Shown: positions 7,260 to 15,430 of the stretch, piece after piece
Layout of the letters: each line of letters begins with the position of its first letter
How positions within the stretch are numbered: position 1 is the stretch's first letter
Assembly: GCF_033343995.1 (NCBI RefSeq)
Contig: NZ_CP137573.1
Coordinates: forward strand, 2,451,001-2,515,000
DNA: 64,000 nt
Direction: 5' to 3'
Source of the DNA: Streptomyces sp. HUAS YS2
Lineage (GTDB): Bacteria; Actinomycetota; Actinomycetes; Streptomycetales; Streptomycetaceae
Position numbers and translations under genes: made by a program
The notes under the pieces: model-generated
What the model saw: the letters and a program-made list of their open reading frames with translations, nothing else
Told to the model about the DNA's origin: nothing
The model's database searches: none

Positions 7260-9584
7260 TCAGCCGGCGACCGCCCGGGTCGTCAGCCCCCAGCCGTACG
7301 GGAACTGCGGGTCGTACGGGTACCGGTCGGCGGTCAGCGGGAGCTGGCCGGACGACTTCGGCCAGCTCAGCGGGAGCCGGCCGGTGAAGCCCCGCCGGCC
7401 GTAGAGCACGTCGGCGACCCCGTCGCCCTCGCTGCCCGGCAGCCAGGAGGCGACCAGGGCGTCCATCTCGCCGAGCCGGTCGCCGATGAGCTGCGGGCGG
7501 CCGGAGACGACGAGGACGGCGCACTTCATGGCCTTGCAGACCCGGTCCACGGCCTTCCGGTCCGCCGCGGACAGCTCCAGGTCGTGCCCCTCGACGCCGA
7601 CGTCGCCCCTGCCCTCCGCGTAGGGGGTCTCGCCGACGACGACCACGCCCACGTCGTGGCCCGCGGTCGGCGCGGCGGCCTTCTCGGAGTAGGTCACCTT
7701 GGCGCTCCCGGCGGCCTTGCGGATGCCCTGGAGGATCGTGGTGCCGGGGATCGCCCTGCCCCCGGTGCCCTGCCAGCCGACGGTCCAGCCGCCGGTCTGG
7801 CCGGCCAGGTCGTCGGCGTTGGACCCGGCCACGTACACCCGCTGCCCGGTGCGCAGCGGCAGCACCCGCCCGCTGTTCTTGAGCAGCACCTGGGAGCGGG
7901 CGACGGCCTCGCGGGCGACGGCCCGGTGTCCGGCCGAGCCGACCTCGGACAGGTGCGCGGTGTCGGCGTACGGCTTCTCGAAGAGGCCGAGGCGGAACTT
8001 CTGCTCCAGGATCCGGCCGACCGCGTCGTCGATCCGGGAGAGCGGGATCCGGCCCGCGGCGACCTCGTCCCGGACGATCCGGCCGAAGTCCTTGTACGTC
8101 AGCGGGGCCATGTTCATGTCGATGCCGGCGTTGACCGCGTTCCGTACGTCGCTGACCGCGTCGCCGTCCATCTGATCGACGGCCTCCCAGTCGCTGACCA
8201 CGATCCCCCGGAAGCCGAGGTCCCCCTTGAGCAGCCCGTCGATCATCTCCTGGTGGGAGTGCATCTTCACCGGCCCGCTCCGCTCGCCGGCGAGTTCGAG
8301 CGCGGAGAACGACGGCATGACCGCGCCCGCGCCGAGCCCGATCGCCGCGCGGAACGGTGCGACGTGCAGGGTCTCCAGCTCGCCCCGGTCGATCCGGGTG
8401 ACGCCCTGGTCGATGGTGTACGGGGGCCGGCCGGAGCCGTAGGCGGTGCCGCCGTCGCCGACGAAGTGCTTGGCGGTGGCGAGGACCTTGTCGTTGCGGG
8501 CCAGGTCCCGGCCGTCCGGGGCGCCCTGGAGGCCGCGGACGGCGACCGCCATCTCGGACACCAGGTCGGGGCTCTCGCCGAAGGACTCGTAGGTGCGGCC
8601 CCAGCGCACGTCCCGCACCACGCACACGCAGGGCGCGAAGTTCCAGGCGATACCGGTGGCCCGGGCCTCCTTCGCGGTGATCGCGGCGAGCCGTTCGACC
8701 AGGGCCGGGTCGCGGGTGGCGCCGAGCCCGATGTTGTGCGGCATGACGGTGGCGCCCTTGACGAAGGCGTGACCGTGCACGGCGTCGGTGGCCAGCAGCA
8801 GCGGGATCTGCAGTCGGGTGGCGCGGGCGTACCACTGGTACGTGTCGGTGGTCCTGCGCCAGGCCGCGGCGTTCTGGGCCGGCTTGCCGTCGGTCTCCGC
8901 CTCGTAGATGACCGAGCCGATCGCGTACGAGGTGACGTCCTCGTACGCGGCCAGGGTGTTGCGGCCCGCCTGGGTCATCTGCCCGGTCTTCTCGGCGAGG
9001 GTCATCCGCCCGAGCAGGTCGGCGACCCGCTGCCGGACGGGCAGACCCCGGTCGAGGTACGGGAGCCCGTGGGCGTCCAGGACCACGACCGGGTCGGCGG
9101 CAGGACCGGCGGCCCCGGTCACGTCGAGGCCGACACGGAGCGCCTCGGCGGTCTCCGCGGCGCCGTCCCGGACGGTGCGGACGGACGCGGTCCGCACCGT
9201 CCCCGGGGCGCTGCCCGCGGGGAAGGTGACGTTGCCGGAGCCGGTCCGGTAGTCCCGGCCGGCGACCGCGGCGGCCGGTCCGGCCCGGCCGGCCGGGGCG
9301 TCCGTGCGCCAGCGCACGGTCACCGGCCGCCGCAGCGGGCCGTCGGCCGCCAGCGCGAGACGGACCCGCGCGGTGCCGCCCTCGGCCACGATCGTGACCG
9401 GGGGCGCGGTGACCCGTACCGGGCCGGTGGCCGACTGCGCGGCCGACTGTGCGGGCGTCGTGGTGCTCGCGGCGAGGCAACCGGTGAGGACGGCGGCGAC
9501 GGTCGCACCGGCCGCCGCCGACCTCGCCCGCGCCGTGCGGGGCACGGCCGTGCGGAACGTATGACTCCTACCCATGACGCACAT
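7260..9584 (-). CDS. Glycoside hydrolase family 3 lipoprotein (beta-glucosidase type)
   Basis: 774 aa. A lipoprotein signal with lipobox LTGC (Cys near residue 36) suggests anchoring to the outer face of the membrane. Residues about 50-150 resemble a Calx-beta domain (TIVAEGGTARVRLAL, DYRTGSGNVTFPAG). The GH3 N domain begins at YLDRGLPVRQRVADLLGRMTLAEK; Asp465 in IVVSDWEAVDQ is the expected nucleophile. The C-terminal domain includes RVYVAGSNADDLAGQTGGWT and ends with PYGWGL. This is the BglX-like group of exo-beta-glucosidases/xylosidases; the sugar specificity cannot be read. Two starts are possible (ATG 9584 or ATG 9575), neither with a clear ribosome binding site. It lies 45 bp downstream of cimA on the same strand. 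Confidence 0.87.
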   Translation of the reverse strand: MCVMGRSHTFRTAVPRTARARSAAAGATVAAVLTGCLAASTTTPAQSAAQSATGPVRVTAPPVTIVAEGGTARVRLALAADGPLRRPVTVRWRTDAPAGRAGPAAAVAGRDYRTGSGNVTFPAGSAPGTVRTASVRTVRDGAAETAEALRVGLDVTGAAGPAADPVVVLDAHGLPYLDRGLPVRQRVADLLGRMTLAEKTGQMTQAGRNTLAAYEDVTSYAIGSVIYEAETDGKPAQNAAAWRRTTDTYQWYARATRLQIPLLLATDAVHGHAFVKGATVMPHNIGLGATRDPALVERLAAITAKEARATGIAWNFAPCVCVVRDVRWGRTYESFGESPDLVSEMAVAVRGLQGAPDGRDLARNDKVLATAKHFVGDGGTAYGSGRPPYTIDQGVTRIDRGELETLHVAPFRAAIGLGAGAVMPSFSALELAGERSGPVKMHSHQEMIDGLLKGDLGFRGIVVSDWEAVDQMDGDAVSDVRNAVNAGIDMNMAPLTYKDFGRIVRDEVAAGRIPLSRIDDAVGRILEQKFRLGLFEKPYADTAHLSEVGSAGHRAVAREAVARSQVLLKNSGRVLPLRTGQRVYVAGSNADDLAGQTGGWTVGWQGTGGRAIPGTTILQGIRKAAGSAKVTYSEKAAAPTAGHDVGVVVVGETPYAEGRGDVGVEGHDLELSAADRKAVDRVCKAMKCAVLVVSGRPQLIGDRLGEMDALVASWLPGSEGDGVADVLYGRRGFTGRLPLSWPKSSGQLPLTADRYPYDPQFPYGWGLTTRAVAG

Positions 9585-9629
9585 GCTGGGGCGTACCGGC
9601 CCCGGAGAGCCGGTACGACGCGCTGCGCG

Positions 9630-11246
9630 CTACTCGGCCGGGTCGATCCCCGCCCGCAGGAGCCCGTACGTGAACGCGTCCTCGAGCGCCTGCCAGGACG
9701 CGGCGATCACGTTCTCGCCGACGCCGACCGTGGACCACTCGGCGTTGCCGTCGCTCGTGGTGACGAGCACCCGGGTGGTCGACTCGGTGCCGTGCCGGCC
9801 CTCCAGGATGCGGACCTTGTAGTCGATCAGGCCGAACTTGGCCAGCGGCGGGTAGATCCGCTCGAGCGCCACCCGCATCGCCCGGTCCAGGGCGTTGACC
9901 GGGCCGTTGCCCTCGGCGGTGGCGATGATCCGCTCACCCTTGGCCCACAGCTTCACGGTGGCCTCGTTGGCGTGCGTGCCGTCGGGCCGGTCCTCGACGA
10001 TCGCGCGCCAGGACTCGGTACGGAAGTAGCGGCGGGACCTGCCCTCCACCTCCGCGCGCAGCAGCAGCTCGAAGGAGGCGTCGGCGGCCTCGTACGTGTA
10101 GCCCTTGAGCTCGCGCTCCTTGACCCGCTCGACGACCCGGCCGACCAGCTCGCGGTCGCCGCCGAGGTCGACGCCGAGCTCCTTGCCCTTGAGCTCGATG
10201 GAGGCCCGGCCGGCCATGTCGGAGACGAGCATCCGCATGGTGTTGCCGACCAGTTCGGGGTCGATGTGCTGGTACAGGTCCGGGTCGACCTTGATCGCGG
10301 AGGCGTGCAGCCCGGCCTTGTGCGCGAACGCGGAGACACCGACGTACGGCTGGTGCGTGGACGGCGTCAGGTTGACGACCTCGGCGATGGCGTGCGAGAT
10401 CCGGGTCATCTCGGCGAGCGCGCCCTCGGGCAGCACCTTCTTGCCGTACTTGAGCTCCAGCGCGGCGACCACCGGGAAGAGGTTCGCGTTGCCGACCCGC
10501 TCGCCGTAGCCGTTGGCGGTGCACTGGACGTGCGTCGCGCCGGCGTCGACCGCGGCGAGGGTGTTGGCGACGGCGCAGCCGGTGTCGTCCTGCGTGTGGA
10601 TGCCGAGCCGGGCTCCGGTGTCGGCGATGACGGTGGCGACGACGGCCTGGACCTGGGCGGGCAGCATGCCGCCGTTGGTGTCGCAGAGGATGACGACGTC
10701 GGCGCCGGCCTCGTACGCGGTGCGGACGACGTCCTTCGCGTACTGCGGGTTGGCCTTGTAGCCGTCGAAGAAGTGCTCGCAGTCGACGAAGACCCGGCGC
10801 CCCTGGGAGCGCAGGTACGAGACGGTGTCGCGGACCATCTCCAGGTTCTCGTCCAGCGTGGTGCGCAGCGCCAGCTCGACGTGCTTGTCGTGCGACTTGG
10901 CGACCAGCGTGATGACCGGCGCGCCGGATTCGAGCAGCGCCCGGACCTGCGGGTCCTCGGCGGCGTCGCCGCCGGCCCTGCGGGTGGCGCCGAAGGCGAC
11001 CAGCTGGGCGTGCTTGAAGCGGATCTCCTGCTGGGCGCGGGCGAAGAACTCGGTGTCCCGCGGGTTGGCGCCGGGCCAGCCGCCCTCGATGAAGCCAACG
11101 CCGAAGTCGTCCAGGTGCCGGGCGATGGTCAGCTTGTCGGCGACGGTCAGGTTGATGCCTTCGCGCTGCGCGCCGTCGCGCAGCGTGGTGTCGAAGACGT
11201 GGAAGCTGTCGTCGACGCGCGAGGTCTCGTCGGTCTCCGTGCTCAT
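9630..11246 (-). CDS. cimA: (R)-citramalate synthase
   Basis: 538 aa. A HMGL-like TIM barrel opens with HVFDTTLRDGAQREGINLTV (the catalytic R-D-G and metal ligand region), has the metal-binding HTQDDTGCAVANT, and ends in a LeuA-type allosteric dimer domain. It condenses pyruvate and acetyl-CoA to citramalate, a threonine-independent entry to isoleucine that then uses LeuCD and LeuB (leuB is at 21.9 kb). The ATG at 11246 is preferred because AGGAG lies 11 bp upstream; an in-frame ATG at 11294 has none. A leader with a T-run hairpin lies upstream (11349-11374), suggesting attenuation. An alternative label, 2-isopropylmalate synthase, is less likely because IFEGGWPGANPRDTEFF-type N-termini belong to the CimA group. 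Confidence 0.88.
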   Translation of the reverse strand: MSTETDETSRVDDSFHVFDTTLRDGAQREGINLTVADKLTIARHLDDFGVGFIEGGWPGANPRDTEFFARAQQEIRFKHAQLVAFGATRRAGGDAAEDPQVRALLESGAPVITLVAKSHDKHVELALRTTLDENLEMVRDTVSYLRSQGRRVFVDCEHFFDGYKANPQYAKDVVRTAYEAGADVVILCDTNGGMLPAQVQAVVATVIADTGARLGIHTQDDTGCAVANTLAAVDAGATHVQCTANGYGERVGNANLFPVVAALELKYGKKVLPEGALAEMTRISHAIAEVVNLTPSTHQPYVGVSAFAHKAGLHASAIKVDPDLYQHIDPELVGNTMRMLVSDMAGRASIELKGKELGVDLGGDRELVGRVVERVKERELKGYTYEAADASFELLLRAEVEGRSRRYFRTESWRAIVEDRPDGTHANEATVKLWAKGERIIATAEGNGPVNALDRAMRVALERIYPPLAKFGLIDYKVRILEGRHGTESTTRVLVTTSDGNAEWSTVGVGENVIAASWQALEDAFTYGLLRAGIDPAE

Positions 11247-11348
11247 GACTGTGTTGGCTCCTGTCGGATGTGGCTCCGGAATGTCTGGATCCACTTGCCC
11301 CCATTCTCACGCGTCGTCCGTTTCCGGCGATGGTGGGGCCGGAAAACG

Positions 11349-11374
11349 AAAAAACCCCTCGCGGGTGCGAGAGG
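11349..11374 (-). terminator. Rho-independent terminator/attenuator in the cimA leader
   Basis: Read on the minus strand: an 8-bp stem (11374-11367 pairing with 11362-11355, one U-G pair), a 4-nt loop and six T (11354-11349). It lies about 100 bp upstream of the cimA start, between cimA and a short leader ORF, the classical attenuator position. The structure nearly repeats that in front of ilvB (same GAGGGGTTTTTT end). Confidence 0.65.
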
Positions 11375-11429
11375 TCTGCGCGCGGGTCTGGGGCACGGTG
11401 TCCACTTGCCGCGGGGGTGAAGTCGCGAC

Positions 11430-11471
11430 TCAGTGGCCACTGCGGACCGGCGCGCTGCTGCCCATAATCAT
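11430..11471 (-). CDS. Candidate leader peptide of cimA (13 aa)
   Basis: ATG at 11471 starts a 13-codon ORF, MIMGSSAPVRSGH, that stops at 11430, 56 bp before the attenuator hairpin. Codon 2 is the rare ATT (Ile), fitting an isoleucine-pathway gene. There is no convincing ribosome binding site, and an in-frame GTG five codons upstream is an alternative start. The peptide has only one Ile codon, so translation-coupled attenuation is a proposal, not a demonstrated match. Confidence 0.35.
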   Translation of the reverse strand: MIMGSSAPVRSGH

Positions 11472-11537
11472 GGTGGTAGCAAGCACGGCGGCAGTCTGCC
11501 ACACCCGGCGGCGGCCGTGGACCGCGGTCTCACGATG

Positions 11538-11572
11538 CGGGCGGCGCGCCCGGGGGCCGGGCGCGCCGCCCG
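11538..11572. terminator. Strong hairpin downstream of the MFS gene
   Basis: Perfect 15-bp inverted repeat (11538-11552 and 11558-11572) with a 5-nt loop, 13 bp past the MFS stop codon. Very stable, without a T-run, as common in streptomycetes. It separates the MFS unit from the cimA leader. Confidence 0.7.
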
Positions 11573-11584
11573 CGTACGGGGGTG

Positions 11585-12910
11585 TCAGCCCGCCCTGACG
11601 GCCGCGGGCTCGGATGCCGGGGCCCGGTCGGCCGTGCCGACCCGGGCCAGATCGATGTCGCGGGTCTCCCGCATCGTCAGGTAGACCACCAGCGAGACGG
11701 CCGCGCAGCCCGCCACGTACCAGTAGTAGCCGGACTCGGCACCGGAGTCCTTGAACCACAGCGCCACGTACTCGGCGGTGCCGCCGAAGAGCGCGTTGGC
11801 GATGGCGTACGGCAGGGCGACGCCCAGCGCGCGCACCCCGGTCGGGAACAGCTCCGCCTTCACGCAGGCGTTGATCGAGGTGTAGCCGGTGACGACCACC
11901 AGGGCGAGGAGGGAGAGACCGAGAGCCGGCCAGAACGAGCCCGCGTGCTTGAGCATCGTCATGATCGGCACGGTCAGGAAGGTGGAGCCGAGCGCGAAGG
12001 TGATCAGCAGCGGGCGGCGGCCGATCCGGTCGGACAGCTTCCCGGCGAGCGGCTGGAGGCAGGCGAAGACGATCAGCGCACAGAAGGAGACCAGGGTCGC
12101 GGTCTGCTTGGGCAGCCCGGCGGAGTTCGACAGGTACTTCGTCAGGTAGGTGGTGTACGTGTAGTACGCGACGGTGCCGCCCATGGTGAGGGCGATGACC
12201 AGGAACGCCTCCCGCCGGTGCGCCCACAGGGCCTTGACGGTGCCCTTCTCGCCCGCCCCGACGCCGTCGTCCGCGGTCTCCTCGTAGACCTCGGTCTCCA
12301 GCATGTTGCGGCGCAGGTAGAACACGACGGCCGCGCCGAGCGCGCCGACGATGAACGGGATGCGCCAGCCCCAACTGTGCAGCGCCTCCGCGGACATGGT
12401 GCGCTGGAGCACGATCTGCAGACCGAGGCCGACGATCTGACCGGCCGTCATCGAGACGTACTGGAAGCTGGAGGCGAAGCCGCGGTGCTGCGGCGCGGAG
12501 GCCTCGGTGAGGTACGTGGCGCTGGCGGCGTACTCGCCGCCGACGGACAGGCCCTGCAACAGGCGGGCGATCAGCAGCACGGCCGCGCCGCCGTAGCCGG
12601 CGACGGCGTAGGTGGGCGCGATCGCGATCAGCACGGCGGAGGCGGACATCAGCGTGACGGTGAGGGTGAGGGCCGCCTTGCGGCCCTTGCGGTCACCGAC
12701 CCGGCCGAGCAGCCAGCCGCCGACCGGCCGCATGAAGAAGCCGACGGCGAAGATGCCGGCGGTGTTCATCAGCTTGGCGGTGTCGTTGCCCTCGGGGAAG
12801 AAGGCCCCCGCGAAGTAGGTGGCGAAACTCGCGTACACGAACCAGTCGAACCACTCGACCATGTTGCCGGCCGACCCGACCCAGATCTTCTTCCAGTGAT
12901 CTCGTCCCAT
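11585..12910 (-). CDS. MFS metabolite:H+ symporter (KgtP/ProP-like)
   Basis: 441 aa with about 12 transmembrane segments. It opens with GNMVEWFDWFVYASFA and contains the family signatures GDRKGRKAAL (loop 2-3), RLLQGLSVGGEYAASATYLTE and SDRIGRRPLL (loop 8-9), which define the metabolite:H+ symporter group that carries 2-oxoglutarate, citrate, shikimate or proline/betaine. The substrate cannot be read from sequence. The protein sits in the inner membrane. A TetR gene lies 75 bp upstream on the same strand and probably controls it. Confidence 0.85.
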   Translation of the reverse strand: MGRDHWKKIWVGSAGNMVEWFDWFVYASFATYFAGAFFPEGNDTAKLMNTAGIFAVGFFMRPVGGWLLGRVGDRKGRKAALTLTVTLMSASAVLIAIAPTYAVAGYGGAAVLLIARLLQGLSVGGEYAASATYLTEASAPQHRGFASSFQYVSMTAGQIVGLGLQIVLQRTMSAEALHSWGWRIPFIVGALGAAVVFYLRRNMLETEVYEETADDGVGAGEKGTVKALWAHRREAFLVIALTMGGTVAYYTYTTYLTKYLSNSAGLPKQTATLVSFCALIVFACLQPLAGKLSDRIGRRPLLITFALGSTFLTVPIMTMLKHAGSFWPALGLSLLALVVVTGYTSINACVKAELFPTGVRALGVALPYAIANALFGGTAEYVALWFKDSGAESGYYWYVAGCAAVSLVVYLTMRETRDIDLARVGTADRAPASEPAAVRAG

Positions 12911-12985
12911 GGACCGGAACCGTGCCGGAGGTGAGACGGGCGCAACAAGAGCGTAGCGCGCAACGATCGGGAGTACTTGCGTGCG

Positions 12986-13624
12986 TTACGGTCGCAGCAG
13001 CAGGTCGTTCTCGATGAACTCCCCTACGTGGTCGAGCACTTGCTCCCGACCGGTACCGGGGATGCCGACCGCGACGTGCACGCTGAAGCCGTCCAGCAGG
13101 GCGCGCATCCGGGTGGCGAACCGGTCAGGGTCGACCGGCCGGAACTCACCGCGCGAGACGCCCTCGGCGAGCAGCGCGACGAGGTCGCGGTGCCAGGCGC
13201 CCTCGATGGCGGCCTGCCGGGCGCGGGCGTCGTCGTCGGCGTTCTGCGACCGGTTCCAGACCTCCAGCCAGAGCGTCCAGTGCGGGTCGCGGGGGCCCAC
13301 GGGCACGTACACGTCGACGTACCCGTCGAGCCGCTCGCGCGCCGTGCCGGGCCGGGAGAGCAGCGCGCTCCGCTCGGCCCCGAGGCGGCCCTCGCTCCAC
13401 TCCAGGGTCTGCAGGAGCAGCTCGTCCTTGGTGCGGAAGTAGTAGAGCAGGTGCCCGCTGCTCATCCCGACCTCGCGCCCGAGCCCGGCCATGGTCAGCC
13501 CTTCGAGCCCGCGCTCGGCGATGGTGTCCATGGCGGCGGCGAGCACGTCCTCACGGGGCGGCGCGGCCTGATGACGCCGCCGGGTTTGCGGTGCGGACCC
13601 GCCGGACGCGTTGGTACGGGCCAC
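12986..13624 (-). CDS. TetR/AcrR family regulator (BetI-like)
   Basis: 212 aa. The N-terminal helix-turn-helix is at residues about 25-70 (VLAAAMDTIAERGLEGLTMAGLGREVGMSSGHLLYYF), followed by a TetR_C ligand domain with WLEVWNRSQ. The HTH closely resembles BetI-type regulators. The GTG start at 13624 has GGAGGAG 3-9 bp upstream. The gene is 75 bp upstream of the MFS symporter gene, same strand, so it likely represses that transporter and itself. Its 5' side is flanked by the TnpB element, which starts about 55 bp away. Confidence 0.85.
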   Translation of the reverse strand: MARTNASGGSAPQTRRRHQAAPPREDVLAAAMDTIAERGLEGLTMAGLGREVGMSSGHLLYYFRTKDELLLQTLEWSEGRLGAERSALLSRPGTARERLDGYVDVYVPVGPRDPHWTLWLEVWNRSQNADDDARARQAAIEGAWHRDLVALLAEGVSRGEFRPVDPDRFATRMRALLDGFSVHVAVGIPGTGREQVLDHVGEFIENDLLLRP

Positions 13625-13686
13625 CTTCTCCTCCGAGGATTGTCGATGCGCGCTCGAAGGCGAATTCGACGGCTTTTACACGATGC

Positions 13687-13708
13687 AAGGGCCTATGTAA
13701 GCTCCCTT
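13687..13708 (+). repeat. Left-end hairpin of the TnpB element
   Basis: AAGGGC (13687-13692) pairs with GC-T-CCCTT (13701-13708) with one bulged T and an 8-nt loop, ending 1 bp before the tnpB GTG. Subterminal imperfect hairpins with a bulged base are a hallmark of IS200/IS605-family ends. Confidence 0.5.
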
Positions 13709-13709
13709 T

Positions 13710-14918
13710 GTGCGCACAGCATACAAGTGCCGGGCCTACCCGGACTCCGAGCAGGCGGGCATCCTTGCCCGCACGTTCGGATGTGTGCGCCTGGTATGGA
13801 ACAGGGCCCTCGCCGATCGCCACCGCGCGTACTACACCGAGGGAAAGCGGATCTCCTACAAGGAGGCCGACGCCGCTTTGACGGACTGGAAGAAGACTGA
13901 GGAACTGGCCTTTCTCTCAGACGTCTCCAGCGTTCCTCTCCAACAGACATTGCGTCATCAGCACGCTGCCTTCGCGAACTTCTTTGCCGGTCGGGCGAAA
14001 TACCCTCGCTTCAAGTCCCGGACGGCCCGACAGTCCGCGCACTACACGCGATCCGCGTTCCGCATGCGCGACGGCCAGTTGGTGCTGGCGAAGACGACCG
14101 GGCCGTTGCCCTTCGTGTGGTCATTCGAAGATGTGGACCTGGCGACGCTCAGTCCGACGATGGTCATCGTCTCGCGGGAGCCCGACGGCCGCTGGTACGT
14201 GACGCTCGCGATCGACACCGATACTCCCGCTCCGCTCGACACGGTCGAACACTCCATCGGTGTGGATCCCGGGGTCAAGGACTTCGCCGTGACCAGCGAT
14301 GGAGTGCGCATCGCCAATCCCCGGCATCTCGAACGCAAGGCGAAGAACCTGGCCCGGTATCAGCGCCGCATGTCCCGCTGTCAGAACGGCTCCGCGAACC
14401 GGGGCAAGGCGAAGGCAAGGACTGCCAGGGCCCACCGCAAGGTCCGCAATGCCCGACAGGACTTCCTGCACCGTGCCACGACGAACCTGGTGCGCAAGGC
14501 TGACACGATCGTGATCGAAGACCTGGCCGTCAGGAACATGGTGAGGAACCGCAGCCTGTCCCGGGCCATTTCGGACTGTGGCTGGGGTGAGTTCAGGCGA
14601 CAGCTTGCCTACAAGTGTGAACGCGCCGGCCGCGAGTTGGTCGTGATCGACCGCTGGTACCCATCGTCCAAGACCTGCTCGACATGCGGCCACCTGCTCG
14701 CTGATCTGAAACTGAGTGCACGGCACTGGACGTGCCCCTCCTGCCGTACCCGGCACGACCGGGACATCAACGCGGCGAAGAACATCCTGGCGGCTGGTCT
14801 AGCCGTGTCAGCCTGTGGAGCTGATGTCAGACGGCGGGGATCTTCCCTTCCGCAGTCGGCGACGAAGCAGGAAGCCCTCCGGAGTGATCCGGACCGTCTC
14901 GGCGAGGCTCGGCAGTAA
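13710..14918 (+). CDS. tnpB: TnpB, RNA-guided endonuclease of IS200/IS605 family
   Basis: 402 aa. An N-terminal OrfB helical domain (RTFGCVRLVWNRAL, AKYPRFKSR) precedes a RuvC-like nuclease with all three acidic residues present: Asp186 (GVDPGVKDFAV), Glu270 (IVIEDLAV) and Asp352 (RDINAAKNI). A four-Cys zinc ribbon (Cys323, 326, 342, 345) is intact. TnpB proteins cut double-stranded DNA guided by an RNA (omega/reRNA) made from the 3' end of the element. The last ~35 residues after AAGLAVSACGADVR look non-conserved and probably overlap the RNA scaffold. The start is GTG directly after the left-end hairpin. The protein appears intact and potentially active. Confidence 0.9.
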   Translation: MRTAYKCRAYPDSEQAGILARTFGCVRLVWNRALADRHRAYYTEGKRISYKEADAALTDWKKTEELAFLSDVSSVPLQQTLRHQHAAFANFFAGRAKYPRFKSRTARQSAHYTRSAFRMRDGQLVLAKTTGPLPFVWSFEDVDLATLSPTMVIVSREPDGRWYVTLAIDTDTPAPLDTVEHSIGVDPGVKDFAVTSDGVRIANPRHLERKAKNLARYQRRMSRCQNGSANRGKAKARTARAHRKVRNARQDFLHRATTNLVRKADTIVIEDLAVRNMVRNRSLSRAISDCGWGEFRRQLAYKCERAGRELVVIDRWYPSSKTCSTCGHLLADLKLSARHWTCPSCRTRHDRDINAAKNILAAGLAVSACGADVRRRGSSLPQSATKQEALRSDPDRLGEARQ

Positions 14919-14938
14919 CGTCGAGCGGGGATCAGTCA
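14790..14938 (+). ncRNA. Predicted omega (reRNA) scaffold at the 3' end of tnpB
   Basis: By family analogy the guide RNA covers the tail of tnpB and the right end, with the flanking host sequence acting as guide. A possible stem here is CTTCC (14842-14846) with GGAAG (14870-14874). The boundaries, and so the guide, cannot be fixed without comparison to other copies. Confidence 0.3.
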
Positions 14939-14948
14939 ATCGTACGTT

Positions 14949-15389
14949 CTACCTCATGGTTCCGTCGGTGTTCCGGCCGAAGGCGGCGTCGAGGACGGCG
15001 GGCAGGTCGACCTCGGCAACCGTTGCACGCAGTTCGGCGAGGACGGCGGTGAAGTCTTCGTCGTCGATGACGCCCAGGTGCTCCTCGCGCAGGGCGCGGA
15101 TCACCTCGACGAGATCGGGGCGGAGCTCCATCCAGCCGCGGGAACGCTCGATCTCGAACTCCACGTGCCCCATGAACCAGCGGACGACGTCGTACGGGAT
15201 GGCGTGGTGTCCCGAGACCGGGTCGACGCACACGGTCGGCTGCCGCTCCGGGTCCTCGTCCGGCACGATCGCGGTCATGACCGTCCGCTGGTCGGCGATG
15301 TGGTCCAGTTCCAGGTACCAGGCGTCGTCCGGCACGGAGTACATGAGCTGCAGCTCGTAGGCCCGGCTCGGATGTTCGTGAAGCGGCAT
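14949..15389 (-). CDS. Conserved protein of unknown function (146 aa)
   Basis: Acidic soluble protein with no signal peptide or membrane segment and no motif I recognise. Visible features are WYLELDHIADQRTVMTAIVPDEDPE and VVRWFMGHVEFEIERSRGWMELRPDLVEVI. It starts 41 bp downstream of the agmatine deiminase family gene on the same strand and could be the last gene of the ureAB-ureC operon. The TnpB element ends just behind its stop codon, so the gene itself is not interrupted. ATG at 15389 has no clear ribosome binding site. Confidence 0.65.
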   Translation of the reverse strand: MPLHEHPSRAYELQLMYSVPDDAWYLELDHIADQRTVMTAIVPDEDPERQPTVCVDPVSGHHAIPYDVVRWFMGHVEFEIERSRGWMELRPDLVEVIRALREEHLGVIDDEDFTAVLAELRATVAEVDLPAVLDAAFGRNTDGTMR

Positions 15390-15430
15390 GGCCGCAGGCT
15401 GTCACACGGCCCGCGGCCATGACCAAGGGG

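Larger units (their letters stand above)
13681..14938 (+). mobile_element. IS200/IS605-family (IS1341-type, TnpB-only) element
   Basis: A single tnpB with a left-end hairpin sits between a TetR gene and a conserved small gene, with no tnpA beside it. Ends are approximate: the left end should lie just before 13687, and the right end between the tnpB stop (14918) and the neighbouring stop codon (14949). No target duplication is expected for this family. Without tnpA it would need a transposase in trans to move. Confidence 0.6.

Noticed and set aside
7074..11420. 1448-codon open frame on the plus strand across GH3 and cimA
   Set aside because: Spans two well-identified minus-strand genes and their spacer; composition typical of an antisense frame in high-GC DNA.
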